Source of the DNA: Paenibacillus stellifer
Lineage (GTDB): Bacteria > Bacillota > Bacilli > Paenibacillales > Paenibacillaceae
Assembly (NCBI RefSeq): GCF_000758685.1
Contig: NZ_CP009286.1
Span: 2,014,501-2,078,500 of the forward strand
Length of the DNA stretch: 64,000 nt
Reading direction: 5' to 3'
Below, piece by piece: positions 1 through 10,500 of this stretch. The position numbers and the translations under genes were made by a program. The notes beneath the pieces were generated by a model. That model did not search any database. It saw only the letters and a list, made by a program, of their open reading frames with translations, and was not told the origin of the DNA. Each line of letters begins with the position of its first letter. Within the stretch, counting starts at the first letter, position 1.

Positions 1-953
1 ATGCCCACTTCCTTGATCCAATATTCCGCAACGCCAAGAAGATAATTCTTCACATCTTCATTTTCCGTGTTCAGCTTGGGCATCTCCGCAACGAAGCCGA
101 AGGTGTCGTACGAAGGAATTCCGTCGTCGATGCTCAGAGGGAATTCGCGAACGTGGAACCAGTCCTTGTATACGGAATCCTCGCCGTTCTGCTCCACATC
201 AAGGAACGGAGCGAAGTTGCGGCCGGCATGATTGAAGACGGCGTCGAGCAGGACGCGGATTCCCCTCTCGTGACAGGCCTTTACGAGCTGTTTCAGCGTG
301 TCGGTGTCGCCGAAATGCGGATCGACTTTCATATAATCTTCGGTGTCGTATTTGTGGTTGGTCGGTGAGGCGAAGATCGGCGTGAAGTAGAGGGCGTTTA
401 TGCCCAGCTCCGACAAATGGTCCAGATGGTCGATTACCCCTTGCAGATCGCCGCCGAAGAAATTGTCCCTTTCCGGAATGCCGCCCCAAGGCTGCACATT
501 CTCCGGATTGAGGCTGGGATCTCCGTTTGCGAAGCGTTCCGGAAAGATTTGATAGAAGATGGCATCCTTTACCCACGCCGGAGGCGCGAAGATATCTCCA
601 CGATGAATATAAGGAAATTCAAACAGCCGATTCGGATTCGCCGGACGATCGGTCTGGAACTCGCTTTCGGTCATCCAGATCTTCTCATCGCCTTTCACCA
701 GTTGAAAGCCGTATTTCAAGCGGCGGAACGGAGGGACATATTCACATTCCCAGTAATCGAACATGGTATCGGAGGTGAACACGGTCATCGGAACAAGCTC
801 TTTGCTCTTGTCCCAATCGTATTTATCTCCAACCCAGGCGTAGACCTCGGTCAAATCGTCTTTTTTGGCGCGAAGCCGCAGATGAATTGTATTCTCGTCG
901 TAGGCATAGGACCAGTTCAGACGAGGCCTATGATAGATAGCTTCGAGCAGCAT
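1..953 (-). CDS. GH13 alpha-glycosidase (neopullulanase/cyclomaltodextrinase type), N-terminal part
   Basis: The reverse strand is open from an ATG at 953 to the window edge (about 317 residues), with AGGGAGGT just upstream of the start. Residues 1-125 look like the N-terminal domain of the GH13_20 maltogenic amylase/neopullulanase group. The catalytic barrel begins near residue 137 (AIFYQIFPERF), followed by YFTPIFASPTNHKYDT and the conserved region I LLDAVFNHAG. The sequence stops at YWIKEVG, just before the region holding the catalytic Asp, so catalytic residues cannot be checked. It is divergent from malEFG and probably hydrolyses imported maltodextrins in the cytoplasm; no signal peptide is seen. 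Confidence 0.88.
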   Translation of the reverse strand, partial: MLLEAIYHRPRLNWSYAYDENTIHLRLRAKKDDLTEVYAWVGDKYDWDKSKELVPMTVFTSDTMFDYWECEYVPPFRRLKYGFQLVKGDEKIWMTESEFQTDRPANPNRLFEFPYIHRGDIFAPPAWVKDAIFYQIFPERFANGDPSLNPENVQPWGGIPERDNFFGGDLQGVIDHLDHLSELGINALYFTPIFASPTNHKYDTEDYMKVDPHFGDTDTLKQLVKACHERGIRVLLDAVFNHAGRNFAPFLDVEQNGEDSVYKDWFHVREFPLSIDDGIPSYDTFGFVAEMPKLNTENEDVKNYLLGVAEYWIKEVG

Positions 954-1329
954 ACAGTTTACCTCCCTAAAAATGATGACAGCCCGCACCGCTCATTCGC
1001 GTGATGCCGCCTGGCGGACGGGCTTTTGTTCACAATGGTTAGGATTATAGCATGAGGGAAAAGGGCTTACAATGATTTTGTACAAACATTTGCACAGATC
1101 GTATTCGCTTTCATTATAGGCGTCCTGAAAGCATTAGAGTCCCTGATACACAATTCAGTTATATAAAAACAATTCAAGAACGCATATTTTCACGCTTATT
1201 GGCATATACTCGGTGAATTGAAAATGATGAATACATGTGAAACTGAGTAAACAGGAGATATTCTTTGAAATCAGGAGATAATATAGAATTAAGTTTGATA
1301 AAACGCCTGATTTGATGCATTTTACTTAG

Positions 1330-1368
1330 TGCAAACGTTTTTACAAATGGTGTACCCTGTTGTAAGAT
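1330..1368 (+). promoter_or_regulatory. Candidate malE promoter with overlapping cre-like box
   Basis: TTTACA (1340-1345), a 17-nt spacer and TAAGAT (1363-1368) make a plausible sigma-A promoter. A cre-like sequence TGCAAACGTTTTTACA (1330-1345) covers the -35 element; it departs from the catabolite-response consensus at one core position. CcpA repression of the maltodextrin operon is expected from related bacteria, but here it is inferred from sequence only. The rest of the 578-bp divergent gap (954-1531) holds no gene I can support. Confidence 0.45.
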
Positions 1369-1453
1369 GAATGCGTAGATGAAGCGCTTTCGAAGTGCGA
1401 ATGAAGCGAATTTGTGTGAGGGAAATGAGGAATACATATTTTTCAGAACCTTT

Positions 1454-1469
1454 CTGAAATCGTTTGCGC
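1454..1469 (+). promoter_or_regulatory. Second cre-like box in the malE leader
   Basis: CTGAAATCGTTTGCGC matches the catabolite-response element consensus except in the final CA pair. It lies about 80 nt after the candidate start of transcription and about 65 nt before malE, where CcpA could act as a roadblock. Sequence match only. Confidence 0.35.
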
Positions 1470-1531
1470 AAATGCGTGCACTGCGAATCTGCCTCATTAC
1501 ATGGATTTAAATAACGAAAGGGGTAAATGCA

Positions 1532-2857
1532 ATGAAGATGAAAAAGATCATGGCGTTGGCTGCGGCTACTACGATGGCCGTGTCGCTTACAGCCTGCGGT
1601 TCCGGAAACAATGGAGGTAACAATTCGGGCGAAGCTGCTTCATCCGCCGCTCCGGCAGCAAGCGCTGCGGCAACTGACAGTGGAGGCGGAACGACAGCTG
1701 CGATCACCCCTGAAGAAGGAGCATCCCTGACTATTTGGGAAAGTAAAGAAGAAAGAGCATTCGCCGAAGAAGTCTCCAAGCAGTTTACTGAAAAATATAA
1801 TGTACCGGTTAAGATCGAAGAACTGGCCCCGACCGACCAGGCATCCAGATTCGCACAGGACGGACCTTCCGGGTTGGCAGCTGACGTTGGGGTTATCCCG
1901 CATGACAATCTGGGTAAAGCGGTAGCCGCCAGCCTGATCTTGCCAAACGATGTCTTCGCGGAAGAAACCAAGAAGAACAATACGGAAGCATCAATCACAG
2001 GCGCTTCTTATGACGGCGAGCTTTACGGCTATCCGCGCGCAGCTGAAACCTACGCTCTGTATTACAACAAATCGTTGCTTAAAGAAGCCCCTAAAACATT
2101 CGACGACGTAATCAACTTCAGCAAGGGCTTTACAGACAAGTCGAAGAACAAATACGGCATCATGTGGGAAGTCGGCAATCTTTACTTCAACTACATGTTT
2201 GTTGGATCGACCGGAGGCTATCTCTTCGGCGAAAACGGCACGAACAAGGATGATATCGGCCTGAACAACGAAGGTGCGATTGAAGGCTTGAAAGAATTTG
2301 TGAAGCTGAAAGAAGTTCTCCCGGTCAAGAGCGGAGATATCAATCCGGATATCAAGCGCAGCTTGTTCAACTCGGGTGATGTAGCCATGGATATCAACGG
2401 TCCTTGGGAACTGGCCGGATACAAGGCAGCTCTTGGCGACAATCTTGGCGTAGCTCCGGTTCCTACAGTTAACGGCAAGACAGCGATCACCTTCTCGGGT
2501 ATCAAGATCTTCGTTGTCAATGCCTATACCCAATATCCGAATGCAGCCAAACTGTATGCAGAGTTCGCTTCGAACAAGGAATCACAGCTGGTTCTCAACA
2601 AGACAATTGGCTCTATCCCAACCAACCTGGAAGCTCTGGAAGATCCGCAAATCAAGGATGATCCATATGTATCTGCCTTTGCCGAGCAAGCCAAGAACTC
2701 CCAGCCAATGCCTTCCATTCCGGAAATGGGCAACGTCTGGAGTCCTGTAAACGCCGCACTTCCTGAAATCTGGGACAAAGGCGTAGATCCGAAGACGGCT
2801 ATGGATAAAGCGGTACAGCAAATCAAGGATCTGAACAATGGTGCCTCAGCGCAATAA
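1532..2857 (+). CDS. malE: Maltose/maltodextrin ABC transporter, substrate-binding lipoprotein
   Basis: A 441-residue lipoprotein. The N-terminus has Lys residues, a hydrophobic stretch and the lipobox LTAC at about 19-22, followed by a Ser/Ala/Gly-rich linker to about residue 60. The rest is a family 1 solute-binding fold (LTIWESKEERAFAEEVSKQF, then WELAGYKAALGDNLGVAPVP). Length and fold fit MalE/MdxE proteins, which capture maltodextrins outside the membrane and hand them to MalF/MalG. AAAGGGG precedes the ATG. It is first in a malE-malF-malG operon. No MalK ATPase is encoded here; a shared MsmX-type ATPase elsewhere is the usual Firmicute arrangement. Confidence 0.9.
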   Translation: MKMKKIMALAAATTMAVSLTACGSGNNGGNNSGEAASSAAPAASAAATDSGGGTTAAITPEEGASLTIWESKEERAFAEEVSKQFTEKYNVPVKIEELAPTDQASRFAQDGPSGLAADVGVIPHDNLGKAVAASLILPNDVFAEETKKNNTEASITGASYDGELYGYPRAAETYALYYNKSLLKEAPKTFDDVINFSKGFTDKSKNKYGIMWEVGNLYFNYMFVGSTGGYLFGENGTNKDDIGLNNEGAIEGLKEFVKLKEVLPVKSGDINPDIKRSLFNSGDVAMDINGPWELAGYKAALGDNLGVAPVPTVNGKTAITFSGIKIFVVNAYTQYPNAAKLYAEFASNKESQLVLNKTIGSIPTNLEALEDPQIKDDPYVSAFAEQAKNSQPMPSIPEMGNVWSPVNAALPEIWDKGVDPKTAMDKAVQQIKDLNNGASAQ

Positions 2858-2965
2858 CCTGTGGAACATTGAACTTGACTAGAGCTTGAACAAGAATCCG
2901 CTCGCCCGCCGGCTGATGTTCGGCGGGCGATGTCCGATTCCCCAGGAGAGGAGATTGGAAGAGAA

Positions 2966-4279
2966 ATGCAGCGCAAAGGTACTATATCCGCGATACTGTC
3001 GACGATTTTCATGGGATTGGGACAAATATATAACCGCCAATTCATTAAGGGTATTATTTTCTTATTAGTCGAAGCTGCTTGCGTTTATTACTTTATTAAC
3101 AACTTGGGAAGAGCCCTGTGGGGAGTAGTAACTTTGGGGGACACCCCCAGCCATTTGGCGAAGGTCAACGGCATCGCCAAAATGGTGGCGGGCGACCACT
3201 CCATTTATATTTTGATTCAAAGTCTGATTACATTGCTCGTACTGGCATTGTTCTTAATTGCCTGGTATATGAATATCCGTGATGCTTACAAGATCGGCAA
3301 TTTGCTGGAGAAAGGAATTCCGGCCAATACCGGCAAGCAAACGCTGCGCTATATTCTGGATTATAAGTTCGCACAAACCTTCCTGATTTTGCCGGCAGTC
3401 GGAATTCTGTTCTTCACCATTATGCCGATTATCTTCATGATTCTGATCGCCTTCACGAACTATGCAGCTCCGAATCATATTCCACCGGCCAAGCTGGTCG
3501 ATTGGGTTGGACTGGAGACATTCAAGAATCTGCTCGTTCTCAAGACATGGAGCCATACCTTCTACGGCGTTCTGACATGGACGATTGTCTGGGCAATTCT
3601 GTCCACGGTCACGACTTATTTCGGCGGCATGCTGGTAGCCATGCTGATCAGTCAGCAGGGAATCAAATTCAAGGGCTTCTGGAGAGCCATCCTGATCGTT
3701 CCTTATGCCATTCCGCAGCTGATCTCGCTGCTTCTGATGCGTAACCTGTTCAACGGACAGTTCGGTCCGATCAACCAGTACTTGGGTTATTTTGGTATGG
3801 GGGGACTGCCTTGGCTGACCGATCCGTTCTGGGCAAAGGTTACCGTTATTGTTGTAAATATGTGGGTCGGTATTCCGGTATCCATGCTGCTGATCATGGG
3901 TGTGCTCACAACCATTCCCCGGGATATGTACGAGGCGGCAGAGGTGGACGGAGCTACAGCTTACCAGAAATTCCGCATCGTTACATTGCCTATGGTGCTG
4001 TTTACTACCGCTCCTACGCTTATCACCCAATTTGCGGGCAACATCAATAACTTTAATGCGATCTTCCTGTTGACCAACGGTAATCCGGTTAACGGCAACT
4101 ATCAATATGCCGGTTCAACAGACTTGCTCGTTACCTGGCTGTATAAGCTGACACTCAATCAGAACAAGAACAATATGGCCGCGGCCGTCGGTATCATTAT
4201 CTTTGTGATTATCGCTTCCTTCTCCATCTACAACTACCGTCGGACCAATTCGTTTAAACAGGAGGACATGATCCAATGA
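2966..4279 (+). CDS. malF: Maltodextrin ABC transporter permease, MalF type
   Basis: About 437 residues with several hydrophobic segments. The ABC-permease coupling motif EAAEVDGATAYQKFRIVTLP (EAA loop) lies at about 313-332. The N-terminal block (MQRKGTISAILSTIFMGLGQ) and the long first periplasmic-type loop are typical of Firmicute MalF. An upstream in-frame ATG at 2930 would add 12 polar residues; I prefer 2966 because the AGGAGAGGAG stretch and typical N-terminus support it. Pairs with MalG to form the channel. Overlaps malG by 4 nt (ATGA), indicating translational coupling. Confidence 0.9.
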   Translation: MQRKGTISAILSTIFMGLGQIYNRQFIKGIIFLLVEAACVYYFINNLGRALWGVVTLGDTPSHLAKVNGIAKMVAGDHSIYILIQSLITLLVLALFLIAWYMNIRDAYKIGNLLEKGIPANTGKQTLRYILDYKFAQTFLILPAVGILFFTIMPIIFMILIAFTNYAAPNHIPPAKLVDWVGLETFKNLLVLKTWSHTFYGVLTWTIVWAILSTVTTYFGGMLVAMLISQQGIKFKGFWRAILIVPYAIPQLISLLLMRNLFNGQFGPINQYLGYFGMGGLPWLTDPFWAKVTVIVVNMWVGIPVSMLLIMGVLTTIPRDMYEAAEVDGATAYQKFRIVTLPMVLFTTAPTLITQFAGNINNFNAIFLLTNGNPVNGNYQYAGSTDLLVTWLYKLTLNQNKNNMAAAVGIIIFVIIASFSIYNYRRTNSFKQEDMIQ

Positions 4280-5121
4280 TAGGACGCAAACTTGGGAATC
4301 TTATCCGTCTGATCGGGAGCTATATCGTTCTGATTATTCTGTCGATCTCGGCGCTGTACCCGGCGCTGTGGATCGTGTTCGGTTCGCTTCGTCCCGGCAA
4401 GTCGCTGTACAGCAAGCATTTTATTCCGGACACGTTCACGCTTGCCCATTATAAAGAACTGTTTACTTCCCAGGTTTATATGTTTGGCACCTGGTATATG
4501 AACACGCTGAAGATTGCAGTCTTCTCCATGTTGATCGGCGTCTTCTTAACGCTGCTCACCAGTTACGCGGTTTCGAGATTCCGCTTTAAAGGCCGCCAGA
4601 CGGCGCTGTCGACGCTGCTCATTTTGGGAATGTTCCCGGGATTCATGAGCATGATCGCCATTTATTTGCTGCTCAAAGAGTTCCACCTGCTGGATACACA
4701 TATGGCGCTGATTATTGTTTATGCAGCTGGCGCTCCGCTCGGCGGAACCTTTATCGCCAAGGGCTTTCTGGATACGATTCCGCGCTCTCTGGATGAGGCG
4801 GCGAGAATCGACGGAGCGAGCAACTTCGGAATTTTTACCCGAGTGATCCTGCCTTTATCGCGTCCCATGATTACGTACATGGCGCTGACGCAGTTTGTTG
4901 GACCGTGGGTCGACTTTATTTTCGCCCGTCTGATTCTGCGGACCAAGGAGAACTGGACCGTTGCCGTCGGCATGTGGGACATGGTCAACTCGAATACGAA
5001 CACGAACTTTACGCTGTTCTCAGCCGGTGCGGTGCTGATCTCCATACCAATTATGGTTCTCTTCGCCTTCCTGCAGCGTCTGCTGGTTGACGGTTTGACT
5101 GCGGGAGCCAGCAAAGGTTAA
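4276..5121 (+). CDS. malG: Maltodextrin ABC transporter permease, MalG type
   Basis: A 281-residue inner-membrane protein with about six hydrophobic segments. The EAA loop reads DEAARIDGASNFGIFTRVIL in the second half and contacts the ATPase. The C-terminus (LQRLLVDGLTAGASKG) matches the MalG signature end. The start overlaps the malF stop. It is the last gene of the operon and is followed by a strong hairpin terminator at 5205. Confidence 0.92.
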   Translation: MIGRKLGNLIRLIGSYIVLIILSISALYPALWIVFGSLRPGKSLYSKHFIPDTFTLAHYKELFTSQVYMFGTWYMNTLKIAVFSMLIGVFLTLLTSYAVSRFRFKGRQTALSTLLILGMFPGFMSMIAIYLLLKEFHLLDTHMALIIVYAAGAPLGGTFIAKGFLDTIPRSLDEAARIDGASNFGIFTRVILPLSRPMITYMALTQFVGPWVDFIFARLILRTKENWTVAVGMWDMVNSNTNTNFTLFSAGAVLISIPIMVLFAFLQRLLVDGLTAGASKG

Positions 5122-5204
5122 AGATGTTAAGCAATATCGGGGGGCAAGCCCTTTTGGGATAAGGCTCCCCTTGCTTCCTTGCTGATACCTAAAGACCCTG
5201 CACG

Positions 5205-5246
5205 GGTACAGCTACGGTAGAAATGTGACCGGGCTGTACCTTTTTC
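5205..5246 (+). terminator. Intrinsic terminator after malEFG
   Basis: GGTACAGC (5205-5212) pairs with GCTGTACC (5233-5240). An inner CGGT/ACCG pairing extends the stem, and TTTTTC follows directly. Confidence 0.7.
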
Positions 5247-5281
5247 TTTCGAGGGAATTTGAAGTTTGGGGGAAAAGACCT

Positions 5282-7414
5282 ATGAAAAAGTTCGGAGCTT
5301 TGCGTTTCAAATCGGTCGGCCTCAAGTTGTTCATCATTATCTTTTGCTCGACTCTGCTGCTCTGTACAGGGCTCGGGCTCGCCTCCTATTCCATATCCAA
5401 ACGGACGATTACGGATCAGGTCGCTACAGCTTCATCACAATCGATCGTGCAGGCTGCGGACAAGCTGGATTTTCTGTTCGCCGGCTATGAAGCGATATCG
5501 AGACAGTTCGCCGTCGATGCTGTCGTCAAGTCGGATATTGAGACCATTCATGATGCTTCAGCCGGGACAGTGAAAAAAGTAGCTGCCGAGGACCGCATTC
5601 GCCGCAAGCTCGACGCCGTAGTCGGCTCGGATGACCGGCTGCTGGGTATCAGGCTTGTTGCCAAAAGTCTTGTGGACGCGGAGTCCTATAAATCTGCTGG
5701 TCTGATCAACCTCCGAAGCGATGAACAGATTCAGAAGGACATTAAGGAAATCGAGGATGCCAAGGGTAACCCTGTATGGTTCCCTGACCGGGCCAAAGGC
5801 TTCTTTAATGTAGCCAATGAACCCTCCCTTACCATGGGCAGACTGCTCCGGAATATCCAGAATCCTGATTTAGAGTATTACATGCTCATTGAGATCAAGG
5901 GTTCGGCATTAACCGATATTTTATCCAGCCTCCGGATCGGACAATCCGGCGAGATTCGCCTTCTGTCCAAGGATAATCAAATCGTATATGCCAAAGACAT
6001 AGCGCTGCTTGGACAACAATCCTACATACATACGACGGTAGACGGCAGCAAGGCGGATGGGCAGTCATTCAGCGCGGATGATGAACAAGGAATTTCCCAA
6101 CTGGCTGTTTATCACTCTCTCTCTACGGCGCCATGGACGATGCTGGGTTATGCACCTGTCAGTGATTTCACCGAATCGGCTGACAAGCTGCTCTACATCA
6201 CCCTGTCAGCCTTGCTTGCCGCCGCCTTAATCGCGGGTCTGTTGGGCCTGCTGCTGGTCCGTACAGTTGGCAAACCGCTCGGCAATCTGGCCAAGCTCAT
6301 GGAGGAAGGAGAGCGGGGCAATCTTCAGGTGCGGACATCCATAAAAGGGCGGGATGAGATCGGAAGGCTGGGCCACAGCTTCAATCATATGATGGAGCAG
6401 ATCTCGTTAATTGTCCGGAAGAGCGGTACGTCTGCCAATGAAGTGCTGACGACATCAGAACATCTGGTGGAGGCTTCAGTCCAAATTTCGCTGCATGCTC
6501 AAGAGGTGGCTGCCGCTTCCGAACAGATCGCCGGCGGTACCTCCGATATGGCAGAGGAGATGGACAAGAGCAACCGGAATGTCGCGACAATGGGCAACAA
6601 AATTCATGATGTGTCTTCGATCAATACCGTCATGAATGATTCCGCACAAAGGGTAATCGGGGTCAGCGAACAAGGTTCGGTGCTGATGGACACCCTTGTA
6701 GCGAAGAGCGGTACCGCTCTCGGGCAGATGGAATCGATTCAGAAGCATACCGACAAGCTGCGGGAGTGCATGGCTCTTATCGCCGGCATTCTGGCGCCGA
6801 TGGTCGAGATCAACAAGCAGACGAATATTCTGGCGCTTAACGCTTCCATTGAGGCCGTCCGGGCCGGTTCGGCCGGTAGGGGATTCATTGTAATTGCCGA
6901 TGAAATCCGCCAGCTGGCCGAGCGTTCCAACCGCTCCATCTCCTTGGTTTCGGATGTCACCGGCGAGGTGGCGACTGAAATTGAAGGGATGGTGCGGATC
7001 GTGACCGAGTCGGCACCAATCTTCCAGGAGCAGATCGCGTATGTCCATGAATCTTCCGCCGCTTTTGCCGGCGTTAAGGATGAAATGGAGCGCTTTACTG
7101 AGCAGTTGGTGCAGTCCTCCTATGCGGTTCGCGAACTGCTGTCTTTCCAGCAGGAACTGGGTGCCTCCGTTAACAGCGTGGCCTCTGTAGTCGAGGAGAC
7201 AAGCGCGGCAACAGAAGAAGTTGCTTCCATGTCGTCGCAGCAGTTGACGGTTAGCAAGGAGCTTGTCCGGCTGTCTGGGTATCTGAAGGAGCTGTCAGAC
7301 GGCTTGAAGGAGTCGCTGATTCAATTCCAGGGTCCGCAGCCTGATGGTGACACGGAGCCAGTACCTGACGAGCCCTCCACCGCGATTCCTTATGAGCAGA
7401 ACAGCGGCAGTTAA
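5282..7414 (+). CDS. Methyl-accepting chemotaxis protein
   Basis: About 710 residues. TM1 is at about 14-38, an extracytoplasmic sensor of about 265 residues (Cache-like by length and position) follows, and TM2 is at about 304-330. A HAMP domain comes next (GKPLGNLAKLMEEGERGNL). The long signalling coiled coil has the conserved hairpin tip QTNILALNASIEAVRAG followed by GRGFIVIADEIRQLAERS. The ATG at 5282 (MKKFGALRF) with GGGGGAAAAG upstream is preferred over an in-frame GTG at 5225, which overlaps the malG terminator. The flanking maltodextrin genes suggest it senses starch breakdown products or MalE; that is inference. Confidence 0.9.
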   Translation: MKKFGALRFKSVGLKLFIIIFCSTLLLCTGLGLASYSISKRTITDQVATASSQSIVQAADKLDFLFAGYEAISRQFAVDAVVKSDIETIHDASAGTVKKVAAEDRIRRKLDAVVGSDDRLLGIRLVAKSLVDAESYKSAGLINLRSDEQIQKDIKEIEDAKGNPVWFPDRAKGFFNVANEPSLTMGRLLRNIQNPDLEYYMLIEIKGSALTDILSSLRIGQSGEIRLLSKDNQIVYAKDIALLGQQSYIHTTVDGSKADGQSFSADDEQGISQLAVYHSLSTAPWTMLGYAPVSDFTESADKLLYITLSALLAAALIAGLLGLLLVRTVGKPLGNLAKLMEEGERGNLQVRTSIKGRDEIGRLGHSFNHMMEQISLIVRKSGTSANEVLTTSEHLVEASVQISLHAQEVAAASEQIAGGTSDMAEEMDKSNRNVATMGNKIHDVSSINTVMNDSAQRVIGVSEQGSVLMDTLVAKSGTALGQMESIQKHTDKLRECMALIAGILAPMVEINKQTNILALNASIEAVRAGSAGRGFIVIADEIRQLAERSNRSISLVSDVTGEVATEIEGMVRIVTESAPIFQEQIAYVHESSAAFAGVKDEMERFTEQLVQSSYAVRELLSFQQELGASVNSVASVVEETSAATEEVASMSSQQLTVSKELVRLSGYLKELSDGLKESLIQFQGPQPDGDTEPVPDEPSTAIPYEQNSGS

Positions 7415-7441
7415 TGATGACCGCAACATCCTGATATGAAC

Positions 7442-7461
7442 AAGGCCCAACCGGCCTTTTT
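7442..7461 (+). terminator. Short terminator after the chemotaxis gene
   Basis: AAGGCC-CAACC-GGCCTT hairpin followed by TTT, 28 nt after the stop of the chemotaxis gene. Confidence 0.5.
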
Positions 7462-7500
7462 CATGATATTAACCCAACCCGAGAGGAGAAGCGCGAACAG

Positions 7501-10500
7501 ATGAGAAGCAGATGGTCCAAAATGCTGGCCTCGCTGCTGACTGTCGCTCTGGTTGCCGGAGCCTTCCCTGCCAATAGGCAGGCGAAGGCTGAACCGGTGC
7601 CAGCCGATGTGACAGCAGTATCAAGCCCAGTATATGCCTTGAATGGAGGAACAGTAACAGCAGCTGTGTATGCGGTTACAGACGCCTCGGTGAGCAAGCA
7701 GTATATCAATGGGGATTTCAACAACTGGGATGAAGGGCATTTCATTCAAATGATTGAAGGCGATCCGGTTGTGGACAATGGAACCCCGAAAAATGTCTTC
7801 TATTATATATTCACCACCGCACAGCTTCAGGCGGGAGGCGGTCAGGTCCAGTACAAATTCATGCCGGATGCGGCATGGGGTGGGGCCCACGCCGATCCGC
7901 TGAATCAAACACCACTTGCGGGAGATAACTCCGTTGTCTCTGCCATGACGCTGAAATCGGCTGAGAGCACGATAGCCCCCGGTGGACAGCTTCAGCTTAA
8001 TGCGCAGCGCACACTGGGAGATGGATCACTGCAGAACCTGGACAGTCAGGCTGACTGGTCGGTAGATTCGGCTTCATCCGGTGCCGGAGTTACGGTAAGT
8101 GGAGGGCTGGTTACGGTTCCCTCTTCGATCCCGCTTGGCACAAATATTTTCGTAAGCGCATTCTTTGAGGGTCTGTCGGTAACCAAAAGTCTGACTGTGC
8201 TGAATGGCACGATTGCAAGCCCAGTCGTCGGGCAGGATGGTTCCGTCACCTTCAACAACATCTCGCACACAGGCCAGAGCCTGTATCTGGTCGGCAGCAT
8301 GAACGGCTGGAGCGAAGGAAGCGCTATTGCGATGCCGAAGGACCCGGATACGGGCGCTTTCTCGGTGAAGCTGAATCTGGAGCCCGGAACTTATCCCTAC
8401 AAGTTCATCCCGACTCTGGGAAGCTGGAACGGTGCAATCACCGATCCGCTGAACCCGAATCAATCGGGCGGCAATTCCGTTGTCTACGTTCCGGGCGTGA
8501 AGGTTACCTCGGGCGAGGATATCGCGAAGGGTGACAGCTTGGCACTTACGGCCGTTATGGTCAGTGGCGCCGACGGTTCAACCGTGCCCGTATCCCCGGT
8601 ATGGAGTCTGAAGGATGCCCGTCCGGGAATATCCCTTCAAGGCAGCACGCTCAGCGTAACCTCCGGTTATGATATCGCGTCCGGCAATACCGTTACGGTC
8701 ATAGCGTCAAGCGGAGGCTATTCGACCGAGAAGGTTATTCACATCCAGGATAAAATGTATACGTATAACCTGCACTACTACCGGTACGACCAGGACTATA
8801 CGGATTGGAGCAGCTGGATTTGGGCTGACGGAGGATCGCCCGGTGTCCGTTATCCGTTCACCCAGACCGACAGCGACGGCTTCGCAACGCTTACCGTGAA
8901 GCTTCCATACAGCACGATCAATGCCATTCCTCATCTCGGAGATTGGGTGAGCAAGGACTTAACTCATGTGTTATCCATTTCGGCGGGAACCGCTGCGGAT
9001 ATCTGGATGGTGCAGGACAAGAACGCGGTCTATTACAACCGGGAAGAAGCGCTGGCTGCCAAGGCCAATGCTCCGGTACAGCGCTATATCGAACTGCATT
9101 ATGTACGTACGGAGAAGGATTACGCCGGCTGGGATCTCTGGCTCTGGAATACCGGAGCGAAGGACGGGCTCAAAGAGTTCGACGAGATTACAGACAACTA
9201 TGCTGTAGCAAGAATCAAGATCGGTACGAATGCAACAAGCATCGGCTTCAAGGTGAAGTATCATGACTGGGACGCTCCAGACAATGCGGTGGATGTCAAC
9301 TTCGACCGCTACATTGATACTCCGCTGGATCAGGCGGTCACCAAGGTTACGGTGTATCAGGGACAGAAGGAAATGCATATCATACCTGCGCTGCACGGTC
9401 CTGTGTTGGAAGACGGAGGCGTGACGTTCTTTTACCGCGACCGGGATCTGTTCAATGCCGGGCAAATGGGCGATATTACGGACGCCAAAGTTAAGGTGAC
9501 GATTAACGGACACACGGCCATTTACCCGATGGCGTATAACAGCCTGGATGAATATTTCAGCTACCGGCTTCCGAATCTGGAGGAAGGAACGTATACCTAC
9601 TCCTTCCTGATTACGAAGGGGGAGCAGACCGAAGAGGTAACCGATCCGGAGAATACGGTTGACGGCATCTCCTCGTTCGAATACCGCAATCCTCATATTT
9701 CGGTTCAGGGAGCGCTCGCTCCGGCTTCCGTGTCCTCCAATGAGAATACGGTGCTGACCGTAACCTATAGCGGTGACGACAGCGTCCGGATTACAGATTT
9801 GTATGTCGATTTGACGCCAATCGGCGGCCCAGCCAAGGCAGAAATCGACCCTGAACTGCAGCAGGCAGCTCTGGCTGTAAAGGATACTACGACGGCAGGG
9901 GACAAAGCTTTGACGGTGACGGCCATCGACCAGTATGGCAACAAGCATACGGGTAACGTTACCCTGAATGTGAAACCCCGGCAGTCGGCCGGAGGATCGC
10001 TCGATTTCGATTGGGATGAGGCGCGGATTTACTTCCTGCTGACCGACCGATTCTATGACGGTGATGCTTCCAATAACTACAATGTAGATAAAAATGCTAT
10101 CGATGCCTATCACGGAGGCGATTTCAAGGGCCTTACCGAGAAGCTGGACTACATTAAGGATCTTGGCATCAATACAATCTGGATCACGCCTATCGTGGAC
10201 AATATCGATTTCAATAACTCCACTAGCGGCGAGTCCTACGGCTATCACGGCTATTGGGCCAAAAACTTCGAAGCCCTGGATGAACATCTGGGCAATATGG
10301 ATGATTTCAAGACGCTGATCAATACTGCCCATGACAAGGGCATGAAGATTATGGTGGACGTCGTCCTGAACCATACCGGTTATGGACTGAAGGAGAGTGA
10401 CAACAATCCAGGCGTAACACAGGCGGACAAAGACCGCTTCGCAGGCATGCTGCGAAATAATGCCGTTGACTCGGGAACCGACGCCGTCAAAGGCGAGCTG

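Noticed and set aside
5122..5281. A riboswitch before the chemotaxis gene
   Set aside because: The hairpins here are explained by the malEFG terminator at 5205-5246; I could not find a conserved c-di-GMP or other aptamer core.
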